A stretch of DNA of 64,000 bases from Bacteroides sp. (lineage in GTDB: Bacteria > Bacteroidota > Bacteroidia > Bacteroidales > Bacteroidaceae). The stretch is from assembly GCA_021203515.1 (NCBI GenBank), contig JAJQAY010000039.1, positions 51,917-115,916 of the forward strand, written 5' to 3'. The translations under genes were made by a program, and so were the position numbers. Positions 9,629 to 21,285 of the stretch are shown one piece after another. The notes under the pieces were generated by a model. That model had not been told where the DNA came from, did not search any database, and worked only from the letters and a program-made list of their open reading frames with translations. Position 1 is the stretch's first letter, and each line of letters starts with the position of its first letter.

Positions 9629-11513
9629 TCAGTCGATTACCTTCAACAACTTTTGTTTCATGGCATCTACTCCGGGGAACCGGTTTGTTTGGATTTGATA
9701 TTTCCTTCACGGTCGATTATCAGATAGGTGGGAACTCCTTCTACTTTGAAGCTCTTGCTCAGATATTCCCATTGCGCATTGGTCACGCGATAGTGTTCGC
9801 CGTGAATGTCGGGTATCATATTCTCCCATGTTTTCAACGGGGATGTTTCACCGGTAATGTATATGTAGACAATATCCTTGTCTTTCAGTTCCTCTTTCAT
9901 CGGAATCATAGCCTTGTTTGCCATGCGACACGGGCCGCACCAGGTAGCCCAGATGTCTACCAGCAGAACTTTTCCCCTGAACGGGCTGATGATAGAAGCA
10001 AATAAATCCTCATCGCTAACTTCACCAGCTTCATTGATTGTAAATCCGGATTTCTTTTTATTGGCTTCGAGTCTTTCCAGTAATTCTACATTGGCCTGTT
10101 GCAACATTTCTTTGTAAGCTGCGGGAAGAGTGTCAAGCTCCTTTTGCTGTTTGTCCGTAAGAGGAGTGAAGTCTTTTATATTCTGATAGAGCAACACAGC
10201 GCGGGCAACATCGAAAAATACACCTTCGTCCGTTCCCCATGCTTGGGCATACTTATCTTTGTTGTAGGCCGATACCATGATACCATGCCGATAGGGCTCG
10301 ACCAGTAATGCTTGTGGAACATTCAGGGATTTCTGAATGTCTGCCGGGATATAATCTTCCGGAATGCTTTGCGCCATTTGCTGGAAATAGGCTCGGCCTT
10401 TTTCCCGATCCAGGTGGTTCTTTTCCAGGTAAGCTTGTGTCAACATACCCGGAGCTTGAGTCAGTTGCTCCAAGGTATCCAACTCTTTCTCCAAAGAAAG
10501 AATTTGTTTGGCTGCCGGGCTAAGGTCGGCACGGTCTATATCTTGCTGAATTTTTCCGGCTTTGTCGAGAAGGTAAGCTTTATAGGCCATTACGTCCATA
10601 TCACCGACTTCATTCACCAACTTATCATAATCATCTGTCAGGCTGGTGTTGACGTGTTTTTTGTTCAGCTCTGCGGATAGGCTTGCCAACGGGCCGTTGA
10701 AGTAGGCGATTTCTCCATATGGCTTCTTGTCCTTAAAGAATTTTGACTGTTGTCTCGAAACTTCCCGCAAGTTGATGTAACTTCGCTGGTCTGTCCCGGT
10801 TCGACGAAAAAGCGCATGTTGGAGCCGGGAAGAATGGCGCTAGCCGGTCTCGTGCCCATAACCGGGAAGGTAATGCTGAAACTTCCGTCTTGATTGACAG
10901 CAGCTTTCATGGGATCTTCATACCCTTTGACCGGGTCAGATAGATAGAGTGAAAGTTCTTTCAACATTCCGGGGTAAAAGTCCAGCAGTTTCCCCTTTAC
11001 GATGGCATTGCCATAGCGGACAACGGGCTCGGGCAGAGTTGCGCTTTTGTCTGTCGGATGGACTACGGCTTCTTGCGGCAATACCAACTTCGGCAATTCT
11101 TTGCTTTTCAACTGGATGCCCCAGATGCTGAATGAGCCTTCATCTTCTCCTTCGGTGAAATCGATGGAGGTGGCTTTGCCGGAAAGCGGCGGAAACACCA
11201 GTTGGAACTCGGCTTCACCGGACTCCGGCATCCAGAACTCTTTGCCGGGAGTAATGCCTATGCCCGAACGCAACAGGTAAGTTTCTCCGTTATTGTCCTT
11301 CAGATAGCTGCCCGAAGCAATGCGTATCCAGTATTTGGGACGATACTTGGCATAGATATGCAGGACGGTGGCGGTGTCGCTGAGCACTACTTTACTGACT
11401 TCAATCGAAGTTGTGTTACGAACGCAGAACGGTGGTTCTTCAATAATTTTACTTTTAGCTTGAACTGTGCAACATAGCAGCAGACAGGTAATAAGGGATA
11501 GTACTTGTTTCAT
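9629..11513 (-). CDS. TlpA-like thioredoxin-fold lipo/periplasmic protein (frameshifted)
   Basis: The start is ATG at 11513 (MKQVLSLITCLLLCCTVQA, signal peptide). The first half is a beta-rich region, and the C-terminal domain is thioredoxin-like with WATWCGPCRMAN, the redox-active CxxC, followed by YIYITGE and the cis-Pro stretch VEGVPTYLI. Such proteins reduce or isomerise disulfides in the periplasm of Bacteroidetes. The frame breaks near 10775 (lost T after GAAGTT) and at about 9680 (lost T in GGTTTCCC). Repair gives the C-terminus FPGVDAMKQKLLKVID and the stop at 9629. Repaired length is about 628 residues. Confidence 0.75.
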
Positions 11514-11530
11514 AATAGTTTGATTTTTAT

Positions 11531-11627
11531 CAAAGTTACGAGTATTTCGTATAATGATAATCTGATATGCGTTAATTGATGTAAAACGAAAGAGAATAGT
11601 ATTTTTGAAAGAAACGTTATATCTTTG
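11531..11627. promoter_or_regulatory. Divergent promoter region between the TlpA-like and SGNH genes
   Basis: On the minus strand CAAAGTTA (11531-11538) gives TAACTTTG, a -7 element 18 bp from the TlpA-like start. On the plus strand TATCTTTG (11620-11627) is 30 bp before the SGNH start, and a second match, TATTTTTG, lies at 11600-11607. None has a perfect -33 box. Confidence 0.45.
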
Positions 11628-11656
11628 GAGGATAACTAACATCATCTATTATTATT

Positions 11657-12724
11657 ATGAAAGCAAAACTCTTTCTTCTGGGTCTATTATTGACCGCATC
11701 TGTCAGTGCACAAATTGTTTATCATGATGCTGCGGCTTTCCCTTTGTTGGGAAAGACCACTGATGTCACCATTACACGCTATGAACGCCTGCCGGCTTCT
11801 TTGGAAAACGTTTCCCGTAAACCTCTGTGGGAGTTGGGGCGCAATAGTGCCGGGCTTGCCGTTCGTTTCCGTTCCAACTCTACCCGGATTGCTGCCAAAT
11901 GGGAGGTTCTATTCGACCGGAACATGAACCACATGACGCCTACGGGCATCAAAGGACTTGATTTGTATTGCCTGCAAGACGGTAAGTGGGTGTTTGCCGG
12001 AAGCGGACGTCCGCAGGGAAAAGTCAATGAAGCGACTATTGTGAAGAATATGCTTCCCGAAGAACGTGAATATCTCTTGTACCTTTCTTTATATGACGGA
12101 GTGACTTCACTTTCGATAGGCGTGGATACGCTGTCGGAAATCGGTCAGCCGGCGGTGGACTTGCCGGTGCGCCGGAAACCGGTCGTGTTCTATGGAACCA
12201 GCATCTTGCAGGGTTGCTGCGCCTCACGGCCCGGCATGGCGCATACCAATATTCTGGAACGTTGGCTTAATCGGGAGTGCATCAATCTGGGATTTAGCGG
12301 AAACGCTTTGCTGGATTTGGAGATAGCCGATGTCATTGCCGGTGTGGACGCTTCCATGTTCGTACTCGACTTCGTCCCCAATGCTACCGTGGAACAGATG
12401 AAAGAGCGTGCTGAGAAGTTTTATTCCATTATCCGCAGCAAGCATCCCGATACTCCTATTCTCTTTGTGGAAGACCCTATATTCACGCATTCCCGTTTCG
12501 ACAGGGAGATTGCCAAAGAAGTGAAAGATAAGAATGAGACTCTGAACACTATCTTTCGAACTTTGAAGAAGCTAGGAGATAAAAATATTTATCTCTTAGC
12601 TTCCAAAGATATCATCGGACATGATGGTGAAGCGACGGTAGACGGAGTGCACTTCACCGACTTGGGCTTTATGCGTTATGCGGAAGTGCTCTATCCCGTA
12701 ATAAAGAAGCACATCGAAAACTAG
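11657..12724 (+). CDS. SGNH/GDSL hydrolase with N-terminal jelly-roll domain
   Basis: The 355-residue frame is intact, with a signal peptide (MKAKLFLLGLLLTASVSAQ). The first ~170 residues form a beta-sandwich (RNSAGLAVRFRSNSTRIAAKW). The SGNH catalytic blocks follow: YGTSILQG (Ser nucleophile), NLGFSGNA (Gly and Asn blocks), and DGVHFTDLG (Asp and His of the triad). This two-domain layout is typical of Bacteroides exported carbohydrate esterases, often acetylesterases. Substrate is inferred only from the neighbouring glycan enzymes. The stop lies 2 bp from the end of the convergent sulfatase gene. Confidence 0.8.
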   Translation: MKAKLFLLGLLLTASVSAQIVYHDAAAFPLLGKTTDVTITRYERLPASLENVSRKPLWELGRNSAGLAVRFRSNSTRIAAKWEVLFDRNMNHMTPTGIKGLDLYCLQDGKWVFAGSGRPQGKVNEATIVKNMLPEEREYLLYLSLYDGVTSLSIGVDTLSEIGQPAVDLPVRRKPVVFYGTSILQGCCASRPGMAHTNILERWLNRECINLGFSGNALLDLEIADVIAGVDASMFVLDFVPNATVEQMKERAEKFYSIIRSKHPDTPILFVEDPIFTHSRFDREIAKEVKDKNETLNTIFRTLKKLGDKNIYLLASKDIIGHDGEATVDGVHFTDLGFMRYAEVLYPVIKKHIEN

Positions 12725-12726
12725 TT

Positions 12727-14271
12727 TCAGATTTCATCCGGCCAGGGACAGGAGGCGCCGGTGGCCTTGAATGTAGGACGTTGTGCGTCCACTTTCCGCA
12801 GATGGTTTCCCAATTCTTTGGAAAGGCGTTTCACGATATCCGGATGCTGTGTGCCGACGTTGTCCTTTTCGCCTATATCGTCCGATAGATTGAAAAGTTC
12901 CTTCTTTCCTGTTCCGTAATAATAAACCAGTTTCCAGTCGCCCTTGCGGATGGCGCAGTTGAAGTTGATGCCCGGGCCGTCGTTGCCCCAGTTATTGGGC
13001 ATATTCCAATAGAGACTGCGCCCCTTTGAGGTGTCGCCCGTCTGTTTTAAAAGAGGTACAAAGCTGATGCCGTCTATCGGTTGTACGGTCTTATACTTCC
13101 TGATGCCTGCCATTTCAAGAATAGTCGGGTAGAAATCTTCGATTATCAGATACTTGTCGCACCTGCTTCCCGGGGCAACTACGCCCGGCCAACTGACAAT
13201 CATCGGTTCGCGGATGCCTCCTTCGTAAGTAGAACCTTTCCCGCTGTTCAACGGATAATTTTGTGTGTGGAGTGTTCCGTCACGCCACTGCGATTCGCTG
13301 GCAAGTCCGCCGTTGTCACTCATGAAGATGATAATGGTATTATCCGCTTCCCCATTCTTTTCGAGCCAGTCCATCAAATCGCCCAGACTCTTATCCATTC
13401 CTTCGATAAGGGTGGCGTAGGCGGCCTCGTGGTCGGTCATTCCTTTCTTCTTATATTTGTCGTAGAAGCGTTTATCCTTGTCCAGCGGGATGTGAATGGC
13501 ATACTGCGACATATAGAGATAGAACGGCTGGTTGTATTTCTTCGCTTTGTCAAGGGCTTTAATAGCCTCTATGGTTAGCGCTTCGGTAACGAATGTTTCC
13601 GTTCCCCAATATTTCTCCAATCCGGGCACTGCCATCAACGAGACGGGTTTACCGTCTTTGGTATGTCCGTAGTTTCTCCTCTCCCAGATAGCTGGCCAGC
13701 CCGCCTGCGGCATGTCCGGCAATGTTCACTTCGAACCCCAATGGTGCGGGTCTTCGCCCGGAGTATCTATTGCTCCGAAGTGTGCCTTGCCGCAATGAAT
13801 GGTATGGTACCCGTTATCTTTCAATAATTGCACGAAAGAAGTGCCGACATATGTGTTGTTGGTTCCGGGCACCTGACTGACCCCGTTGTAATTCCAGTCG
13901 GGAGTTGCCAGCAGGTTATCTTTACGGTCGGTACTCATGTTCTTCTGCAAGGTCCAGTTCGTCACCCGGTGGCGGGCGGCATTTGTTCCGGTGATGAGGC
14001 TGCATCGCGACGGAGAACTGATACTGCTGGCATAGGCTTGCGTAAACATCATGCCCTAACGCGCCAGACGCTCCATATTGGGAGTCTCGTACAATTCGTT
14101 GTAATGTGTCTTTTGCGTCCAGAAAGGTAGCGAAGTGTCTTGCCACCCCATATCATCTACCATAAACAAGATGATGTTGGGACGCTTGGCTGCCTGCGTG
14201 TTCTCCTGTGCCTGCAAAGCGGTGGCAGCTACGGGAGCCAATGCGAGGGAAAGTAATGTTCTCTTATTCAT
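12727..14271 (-). CDS. S1-family sulfatase, serine-type (frameshifts and an in-frame TAG)
   Basis: A signal peptide ([22 protein letters not shown]) precedes [14 protein letters not shown], the first metal-binding Asp pair of S1 sulfatases. [11 protein letters not shown] carries the Ser that anaerobic maturases convert to formylglycine. Downstream are GKAHFGA, MSDNGG and [13 protein letters not shown], all family blocks. An in-frame TAG at about 14054 lies where LARQGMMF would be expected (CAG to TAG). Frames also shift at about 13735 and back at about 13690; between them [12 protein letters not shown] reads cleanly in another frame. It is the last gene of the SusC-led operon. It should remove sulfate esters from imported or surface glycan. 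Confidence 0.8.
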
Positions 14272-14290
14272 AAGGATAATTATTTGGTAG

Positions 14291-16366
14291 TTATTTGTTT
14301 ATGCTTATCTCTCCGGCGGATGTTACAGGAATGCTTCTCAATTCCTGTCCGCTGTCGGTTTCTACCCAGATTTTCAGTGTTCCGGGGCAGAAGGCATTCA
14401 ATACAAGTCTTTCCGGAGTACATGAACGTATCTCCACAGTGGCCGGGGAGAGATATTTCTCTTGTAGCCCGACGACCGACCAACCGTTACGGATAGGACA
14501 AAGATGGAATAGGCGGTCGGTGAAGCCATCCAGTTCTATTTCTTTGTTGCCGGTCAGTTCTTCGGCGGTCTGCCGTTCCCAATCGTATAGAAGGATATGC
14601 TGTGCCTGAGGAACGTCCTCTTTTGTGAAACTGTTCCGTAACTGATAGTCCGACGGACAGACGATTGCCGTCACTTTCTTATACTTGGGATTGGTATTCA
14701 GGTTGTAGCAAATCAAGGATACCGCTTCTTTCCCGGTAGGGGCGAATACCCGGTATGCTTTTCCACTTTGCAGGGGATTGGTCAATATGCACTCTGGTGT
14801 TGGTATGGCAGGGGCTGATGGGCGGAATAACTTTCCGTTTTCATCAATCAGTGGCAGAATGTTTTCTTTGACAAACTCTTTGGGAGAATCTGATAGATAA
14901 ACCGGTCCGCCGGAAATCGCTTTGGAGCGTGCCATCAGACTGCCACAAATACTGTCGCAGGAATGGAACATGTCATGGTCGGGCCAGACGGTTTGTCCTT
15001 GCAACAACGTATTCGTATAGGATTGGAAGAGGTGCGACTTCGCCATGTTCTCATCAAACTTCTTATAATCGATGCTGACACGCGTGACGGCGCTATATAG
15101 CGTATGGTCTGTATTCAATACGTTCTGCGCCATGCAGTTCATCAATCCCATCTGTTGCCGGTAGGTTTGTTCTTCCAGAGCGAGGTTGCAATCTTTAGCT
15201 TGACGGACAACCTCTGTGCTTCCCATATAAAGCGGAAGGGTGAATGCCTGGTTGTCTATTTTCAGGAAATCGAAACCTTGTTCTTTAAGTGTATGGATAT
15301 AGTAGTGGTAAAATGCTTGTATGTTTTCCGGGCTTTTGCCGGGTAGCAAACGATTGTTGTAGGGATACAAGACTTTCTTCACCTTTTCCGGGAAATCGTT
15401 TTCAGGAGCAATGCCTTCCCAATATCCTGAAAGGCTGTACCATAGTCCCATCCATCTGATTTTATCCTTCTGCTTTCGTTCAATGATGGTTTTCCATCCG
15501 TTGGGGAAACGGCTTTGCTCCGGTTGCAAACCGGTCAACCGGCGGTTGCTGCTGGCTATATGTCCATCGTCAATCAGAACGTAGCGTACCGGTATTCCGG
15601 ATGCTTCGATGGCATCTATGTCGCTTAGGATTTTTGTTTCATCGATGTCGAGATGATAATGTTCCCATGTACACCAACCTAAATAGTTGAAGGCCTCGAA
15701 GTAAACTTTATCATCCCTCTTGTTCAGAGCGGCAACATCGGAGTCGGTCATTAATGAGACGTAAGACTTACGGAGCAGAGTATATATCGACGAGTCTTTT
15801 TGCGAAAGCAGCAAGGGTAGCTGCCCGGACAGGGCATCTTCACCCAGCGTAGAAACATAGAGTGTGAGTGAGCCGTCCGTATTTATCTGAAACCAACTGA
15901 GGCTGTTCTTTCCGGAAACCGCTTTGGCAAAAAGGTAATTTCCATCCGGGAGTTGCAGGATGAGGGCATCGCCCAATGTTGAGGGGCGTGCATTGGAAGG
16001 TATGCCGGGATAGTCGTCCCGGGTGATATCTTCCAAATGGTTGAACATCCACGGAAGAAGCCGGTTCGTATTGTTCGGCCATTCGTAATCACCCGGACGG
16101 GAGTCGCGGCTGAAGAATACGCCCCGGATATAGGGTGGTAACACTACGGAATACGAAAGAGTGTTCTGACCGCCCGGAACTCGATTTTCATACAAAATGG
16201 GGGTAGAGAGTTGATTAAGGTCGATAGCATTCTCCATATCGTATGCGGCAATATTCCTGAAAGATTTCCCCTTCTCGTAGACAAAAGAGTTTTGGGCGGA
16301 TATCGTTGTTTGATTGCCAACGATACCTGCCAAAACCAGCATACATATAATGTAGTGTTTTACCAT
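14291..16366 (-). CDS. GH36 raffinose-synthase-like alpha-galactosidase
   Basis: The 691-residue frame is intact, with a signal peptide ([17 protein letters not shown]...SAQ). The clan-D barrel motifs are in order: [13 protein letters not shown] (227-237), RYVLIDDGH (261-269), DFLKIDNQ (366-373, Asp371 the expected nucleophile), WPDHDMFHS (461-469, acid/base Asp), and [11 protein letters not shown]. This pattern is closest to the raffinose synthase/SIP branch of GH36, whose bacterial members are usually alpha-galactosidases. It is separated from GH29 upstream by 7 bp and from the sulfatase downstream by 19 bp, so co-transcription is likely. Confidence 0.8.
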   Translation of the reverse strand: MVKHYIICMLVLAGIVGNQTTISAQNSFVYEKGKSFRNIAAYDMENAIDLNQLSTPILYENRVPGGQNTLSYSVVLPPYIRGVFFSRDSRPGDYEWPNNTNRLLPWMFNHLEDITRDDYPGIPSNARPSTLGDALILQLPDGNYLFAKAVSGKNSLSWFQINTDGSLTLYVSTLGEDALSGQLPLLLSQKDSSIYTLLRKSYVSLMTDSDVAALNKRDDKVYFEAFNYLGWCTWEHYHLDIDETKILSDIDAIEASGIPVRYVLIDDGHIASSNRRLTGLQPEQSRFPNGWKTIIERKQKDKIRWMGLWYSLSGYWEGIAPENDFPEKVKKVLYPYNNRLLPGKSPENIQAFYHYYIHTLKEQGFDFLKIDNQAFTLPLYMGSTEVVRQAKDCNLALEEQTYRQQMGLMNCMAQNVLNTDHTLYSAVTRVSIDYKKFDENMAKSHLFQSYTNTLLQGQTVWPDHDMFHSCDSICGSLMARSKAISGGPVYLSDSPKEFVKENILPLIDENGKLFRPSAPAIPTPECILTNPLQSGKAYRVFAPTGKEAVSLICYNLNTNPKYKKVTAIVCPSDYQLRNSFTKEDVPQAQHILLYDWERQTAEELTGNKEIELDGFTDRLFHLCPIRNGWSVVGLQEKYLSPATVEIRSCTPERLVLNAFCPGTLKIWVETDSGQELRSIPVTSAGEISINK

Positions 16367-16373
16367 GCCTGAT

Positions 16374-17758
16374 TTATTTTACATCAAATACACTGAAGTT
16401 TATAATATCCGGCAATGCGATGGATTGCGTAACGGTGAGCCGAAGTTCAGTAGCCTCGACGGGATTGAATTTCTCAATGCGTTTATGCCCTACAGACTCT
16501 CCGCTGCATACCGTTTGCCATCTACCGCTTACTTTGGCTTCCACTTTGTACTGGCGGATGCGTTCTCCGTTCTTGATATTTTCCTGGATGATGCAGTAGT
16601 TCGCGGGTTGCTTTTTCCCTAAATTGAGTGTCAGACTCTTCTTTTGTCCGGCAGTCTGTGCAAGCGGAGTAGAGAAACGGCGGTTAATTTCATCTCCCAT
16701 CTCTTTAAGCCGTTTGACGTCGCCGGCAGGAATTAATCCGACCGTATCCGGAGTAAGGCCCATAATCAAAGTCGCATTCCGGCCCACTGATTTCTCATAC
16801 TTGTCCATCAATACATCCAGCTGGTAGATGTTGTTTTCGTCATCCGGTTCCCAAAACCATTCGTGGCGTCCGTTTGCTCCGCGAAGGGGGGGGCGTCTGC
16901 CATAGCCGGAACCCAGAACTTACCGTCTTTATCGCCGTGCTTCAGCAGTTCCAGTAAATCTTTATCTTACTCCAGGCGTTTGTGGTGTGAGCAGGGAGCG
17001 GGAAAAGTAGACCAACAGGGATATTGTACCGTTCCTGTCTCAGAACCGCTCCAACGGAAGTCGGCACGATCGATATTGTGGTAGAAGAGGCAATTCTGCT
17101 GGTATTTATTCACAATCGGTTCTACATCCGGACCGTCACCGCGCGGGTCGTCGGCTCCTCCATCAAACCAAATCATGTACAGGTCACCGTAACGGGTACA
17201 GAGTTCGGTCACCATCTTCTCGCACAAGCGTTTGTACCAAGCCTGGCGGTTGCGTGCAAACTCACCGTCGCCTTCTGCCTTGAAATTATGTATTCCCAAC
17301 AAGGAGTTCCAGCGGATACCGATGTAAATACCCGGTTGAAGCCCGTATTTACGGCAAGAATTTACAAAATCGCGTACAATATCCCCTTTTCCGTCTCTCC
17401 ACTTCACTGCTTTGAGGCAGTAGGGATTGACGTCACTTTGCCATAGTCCGAAACCGGTTTCGTGGGTTGCAGTGAGTACGGCAAACTTGCATCCGGCAGC
17501 TTTGGCGGCAAGCACCCACTGGTCGGTGTTCAGCTCGGTGGGGTTGAAGATATTGTAATCCTCGATAGGGTTAATGCGGTTATTGCCTTGTCCGTAGCGG
17601 ATACCATCGAATACATGAAGGTCGTAGTGGAACACCGCGCCCATTTCGGCCTCATGCCATTTCAGTTGATGGGGTTTAGGCACGGTAATAGTCTGTTGCT
17701 GTGCAAAACTATATGCAGAGCTTATAAGTAGGAAAAATAAAAGATGGAGTCTATTCAT
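16374..17758 (-). CDS. GH29 alpha-L-fucosidase (one frameshift)
   Basis: After a signal peptide (MNRLHLLFFLLISSAYSFAQ), HYDLHVFDG, LTATHETGFGLW, YIGIRWNS and YMIWFDGGADD (Asp199 the expected nucleophile) identify GH29. The C-terminal ~100 residues (NLGKKQPANYCIIQENIKNG...VEAKVSG) look like a beta-sandwich discoidin/F5-8C module. The frame changes between 16967 and 16811. A G8 run at 16886-16893 is a likely indel site. Repair gives about 461 residues. Retaining alpha-fucosidases of this type trim terminal fucose in the periplasm. It is tightly coupled to the sulfatase upstream (9 bp) and GH36 downstream. Confidence 0.8.
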
Positions 17759-17767
17759 TATTTTAAT

Positions 17768-19230
17768 TTATTTAGTTGTTAAATAGGAAGCAAATAGGTC
17801 ATCGGTTTTGACTAACCATTCCTTGAGTTGCTTATTGAATTGACGAACCAGCTTGGGCTGCCGGTCGGCAATGTTGTGCATTTCGTGCGGATCTTTAGCC
17901 CGGTCGAAAAGGGTTACGTCATCAATCTTTCCGTCGGTTGCATGGACTACATACGTATGGGTGTGAGTACGAAGTCCGCGATAGCCGGTGGCATGATTGT
18001 CGAATTGTACAAAATAATAAGGTTGCACGATATCCTTTCCTCCTTTCCCTGAAATAAATTCTTCGGAAAGGTCGAAGGTCTGCACGGTTTCAGGTATTTC
18101 TTTCTTAAATCCCATCATAGATAGTAGCGAAGGATAGAGGTCGGCGAAAGCAACCATCAAATTGTTATCCTTGTGCGGTTTTATCTTTTCCGGCCAGGAG
18201 ATAATGACGGGTACGCGCATTGCTTCTTCGTAGAAAATATCTTTTCCCGTATTGCCATGGGCACCCATGCAAATGCCGTGGTCGGAAGTAAACACCACGA
18301 TGGTATTATCAAATTGTCCGTTCTGCTTTAATGCTTGGACGATGCGTCCCACATTTTCATCTACGCCTGTGATGCAAGCATAGTAATTTCGTATATTCTC
18401 TCTGAAATAATCTCCCATGGGAGTTCCTTTGGCGGGAATGTCCGGGCGATTGGCACAGAGAGCTTCTACATCCAGGTCTTTATATATTTCTTTATAGTTG
18501 TCGGGAACTAATTCATAGCCGGTGCGCGGCGGGTTCATGGATACGACTAAGGCAAAGGGTTGTTGTTTATCCTTTTGTGCGTTGAGATATTCAATGGCTC
18601 TGTCCGCTTCGTAAGCCGGTCCCCACTGATTGACGTAATAGAAACTGTCCCGCGGTGCGGTTTTATTCCAATACATCGGTTTCAAATGATAATCGTAGGT
18701 GTCATAAGCTATCCAGTGGTCGAAGCTGTGGCGACGTTCGGGCGGACACCATTCGTTCCAGGTCACTTTACCATGGTTGTTGTAAGTATCTACGTAAGAT
18801 TTATAGGGAGCATCCAAATGCCATTTGCCTATATATCCGGTTTGGTATCCCTGGTCTTTCAATACATCGCTCCAGCAACGGGTATCTTGGGATAGCTCTA
18901 CCCCCATAAGGAGCTGTGTTTGAGTTACAATTTCCTACTACCTTATTTTTTATGGGATACATACCCGTCATCAGCATTGCTCTGGCAGGAGAAGATACCG
19001 GGTAACTGCTGACCGAATTGGTGAACAGCACTCCTTCGGATGCCAGATTGTCCAGGCAGGGCGTTTTTACAGGTTCTTTTCCGATGCACCCTAAAGTATC
19101 ACCTCGGTATTGGTCGGCCATGATGAATACAAGGTTGGGAGAAGTATTTTGTGCACCAACTTGTGCACCGGCAGGTAGGATGGCTGCTGTTATGGCGGAG
19201 CAAGTGAATAAAAAAGTCTAAATGTTTCAT
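17768..19230 (-). CDS. S1-family sulfatase, serine-type (two frameshifts)
   Basis: The ATG at 19228-19230 opens MKHLD then, after one extra T in a T6 run, FLFTCSAITAAILPAGAQ, which restores a signal peptide. PNLVFIMADQYRGDTLG holds the first metal ligands, and SSPARAMLMTG the formylglycine-precursor Ser. GYIGKWHLD, FTSDHGICMGAHGNTGKDI and MRVPVIISWP follow. A second break near 18905 (CCCCC run) joins NSNTAPYG to VELSQDTRCWSDVL. Repaired length is about 487 residues. Two sulfatases in one operon imply a substrate with more than one sulfate position or linkage. Confidence 0.8.
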
Positions 19231-19346
19231 GGTATATATCTTACTAAAATGAGGTCTGTTACAAACATAGGCATTTTAAGAATAGGGTGTACCAATCATT
19301 ACAGAAAAATCATGGTACACCCTTAAAGGGGATCTATCTATGATAC

Positions 19347-21263
19347 CTATTGTATTGCATACTGATTAGGTTCTATCGGCCATCCCGGATTTTAATATAC
19401 TACCGATGTCTTGGGATCACCACCTTTGGCAGGAGTTGACAAGTGGAATACATCGTATGAAATCGGGGTCAGGTAATTAGCCTCTTCAAATGTATAGCCG
19501 TTATTTTTAGTGACCAGTTCATTGAGAGCGTGCGGTTGCAGATACTTCGTATCTTTGATTTTCAATCCGGCTGCAAGTTGCTTTACATAATAGGGTTGTG
19601 TTTTATACTCTTCCCAATTGAAGCCTTCAATTTGATAATTCTTCATCTTGTCGAGAGAACGCCAACGGAAAAGGTCGTCCGTGCGCATTCCTTCTGCAAT
19701 AAATTCGCAACGGCGTTCGCGGCGGACATTGTATAGAAGTGTACTAACCTTTGTATTGCCGGACCATACAGCCAAGTCATTCTCTTTGTCCAAATCTGTG
19801 TGGTCGATGGTCTTCTGGAAATCTTCAGAGACTCCGGCACGTTTTCTTAAGGCTTTCCAATACTTCTTACTGAAGTCATCTAACTTTCCATTCTTCATCA
19901 CGTCGGCTTCCATATAATTCAGATATGCTTCGGTGGCGCGGAAAATCATATATGCCAATGGCGAATTGTCTGTCGGTGCTACATTACTATCTCTCCAACC
20001 TTTGCGTACAAGATAACCGGTAGCTGTTCTGCCTAAATTCTGATAAGCTTGAAGCAAATTGGTATAGACCATTCTTCCATCTTGGTCGAGGTTCGCTCCT
20101 CTCCATACCATATCTCCGGGTTTGAAAGTACATTCAACCAAACGTAAATCCCTGTTCTCCATTACATCGGGAATACTTTTATCACCTTTATATTCTTGAT
20201 TTTCCGGATCATAAATGGGAAGTCCGTTTGTTGTGAGGAATGTTTCCACCATTGAACGGGTATATCCGCCGCCAAGTCCTACACACCCTTCTCCTTTTTC
20301 ATTGTAAATGCTGTGATATTGTCCTTCTACCAAGCTATTCACTTTGGCATCCGCACTATACATGCGCCACAGTAATACTTCTTTATTCGATGAGAGGTCA
20401 TACTGATTGAACATATTCATATAATCCTCTATCTTATCGGTAATGGTTACGGCTTCTGTCACTTGCTTGGCTGCATCCATAGCCTGTGTCAGGAAGAAAT
20501 CAATTTCCGTATCCAAGTTTCCATCGAATGTTCCGCCCGGCCATCCCGGACCACCCGGCACACGGGCCGTTCCCTTGTGGTAAGTTTCCCAACTGGCTTC
20601 ATATAAAGCTACGCGGGATTTAAAGAGTAATGCCGATTCTTTATTCAGGCGATGGTTGGTGAGCGCATTGCTTTGGGGAAATAACCGTTCGATAGCCGCG
20701 TCCAGGCCTTCGATAATAAAGCGTGCCACTTCATTGCGAGGTTTGCGTTTGTTTGCTTCCACATTGGCAGCATAGTCATCCACGGTGAGCTCTTCTTTAA
20801 TAATAGGAAAATCACCGAACTTCTTCAAATAATTGAAATAGACATAGGCACGGAAGAAATACATCTCTCCGATATATTGTCTCACTTCATTGGAATTTTC
20901 AAGTATACCGCTTTTCAGGTTTTCCTGAGTATAATACAGGAAATGATTGCAATCGCGTAAATCACCTTGCTGGTTGTAGCCGTTTTTCTCCGCTACTTTG
21001 ATACGTTGCGGCAGGAATAAATCTTTCGGATCCGTTGCTGCTTGATTATCACTATTCTGGTCAAGAGTGAACAGGTGCTCATTGGCACTAAAATCCGGCA
21101 ATAAATTATATCGCTTGTTGCAATATGCCTGCAATTGTCCGGGTTCCGTGAAGAAACCTTCGTTTACATTATCTGTCAGAGGTTCTCTGTCCAGAAAATC
21201 ACTACATGAACTCAGACCGAGTGATGTAGCAATAAATGGTAATATGATATGTTTAAATTTCAT
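19347..21263 (-). CDS. SusD-like outer-membrane glycan-binding lipoprotein (in-frame TAA near the C-terminus)
   Basis: The sequence starts MKFKHIILPFIATSLGLSSCSDFLDREPL, with a lipobox and the SusD-typical SDFLDREPL. RAYVYFNYLKKFGDFPI, the TPR segments and RRERRCEFIAEGMRTDDLFRWR are RagB/SusD hallmarks. An open frame of 623 residues stops at TAA at 19392-19394, but the same frame continues NPGWPIEPNQYAIQ to TAG at 19347. NPGW tails are typical for SusD, so this TAA is probably a CAA changed by one base. It pairs with the SusC 22 bp upstream to bind and import oligosaccharides. Confidence 0.9.
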
Positions 21264-21285
21264 AGTCGTATATTCTTAATGAGAT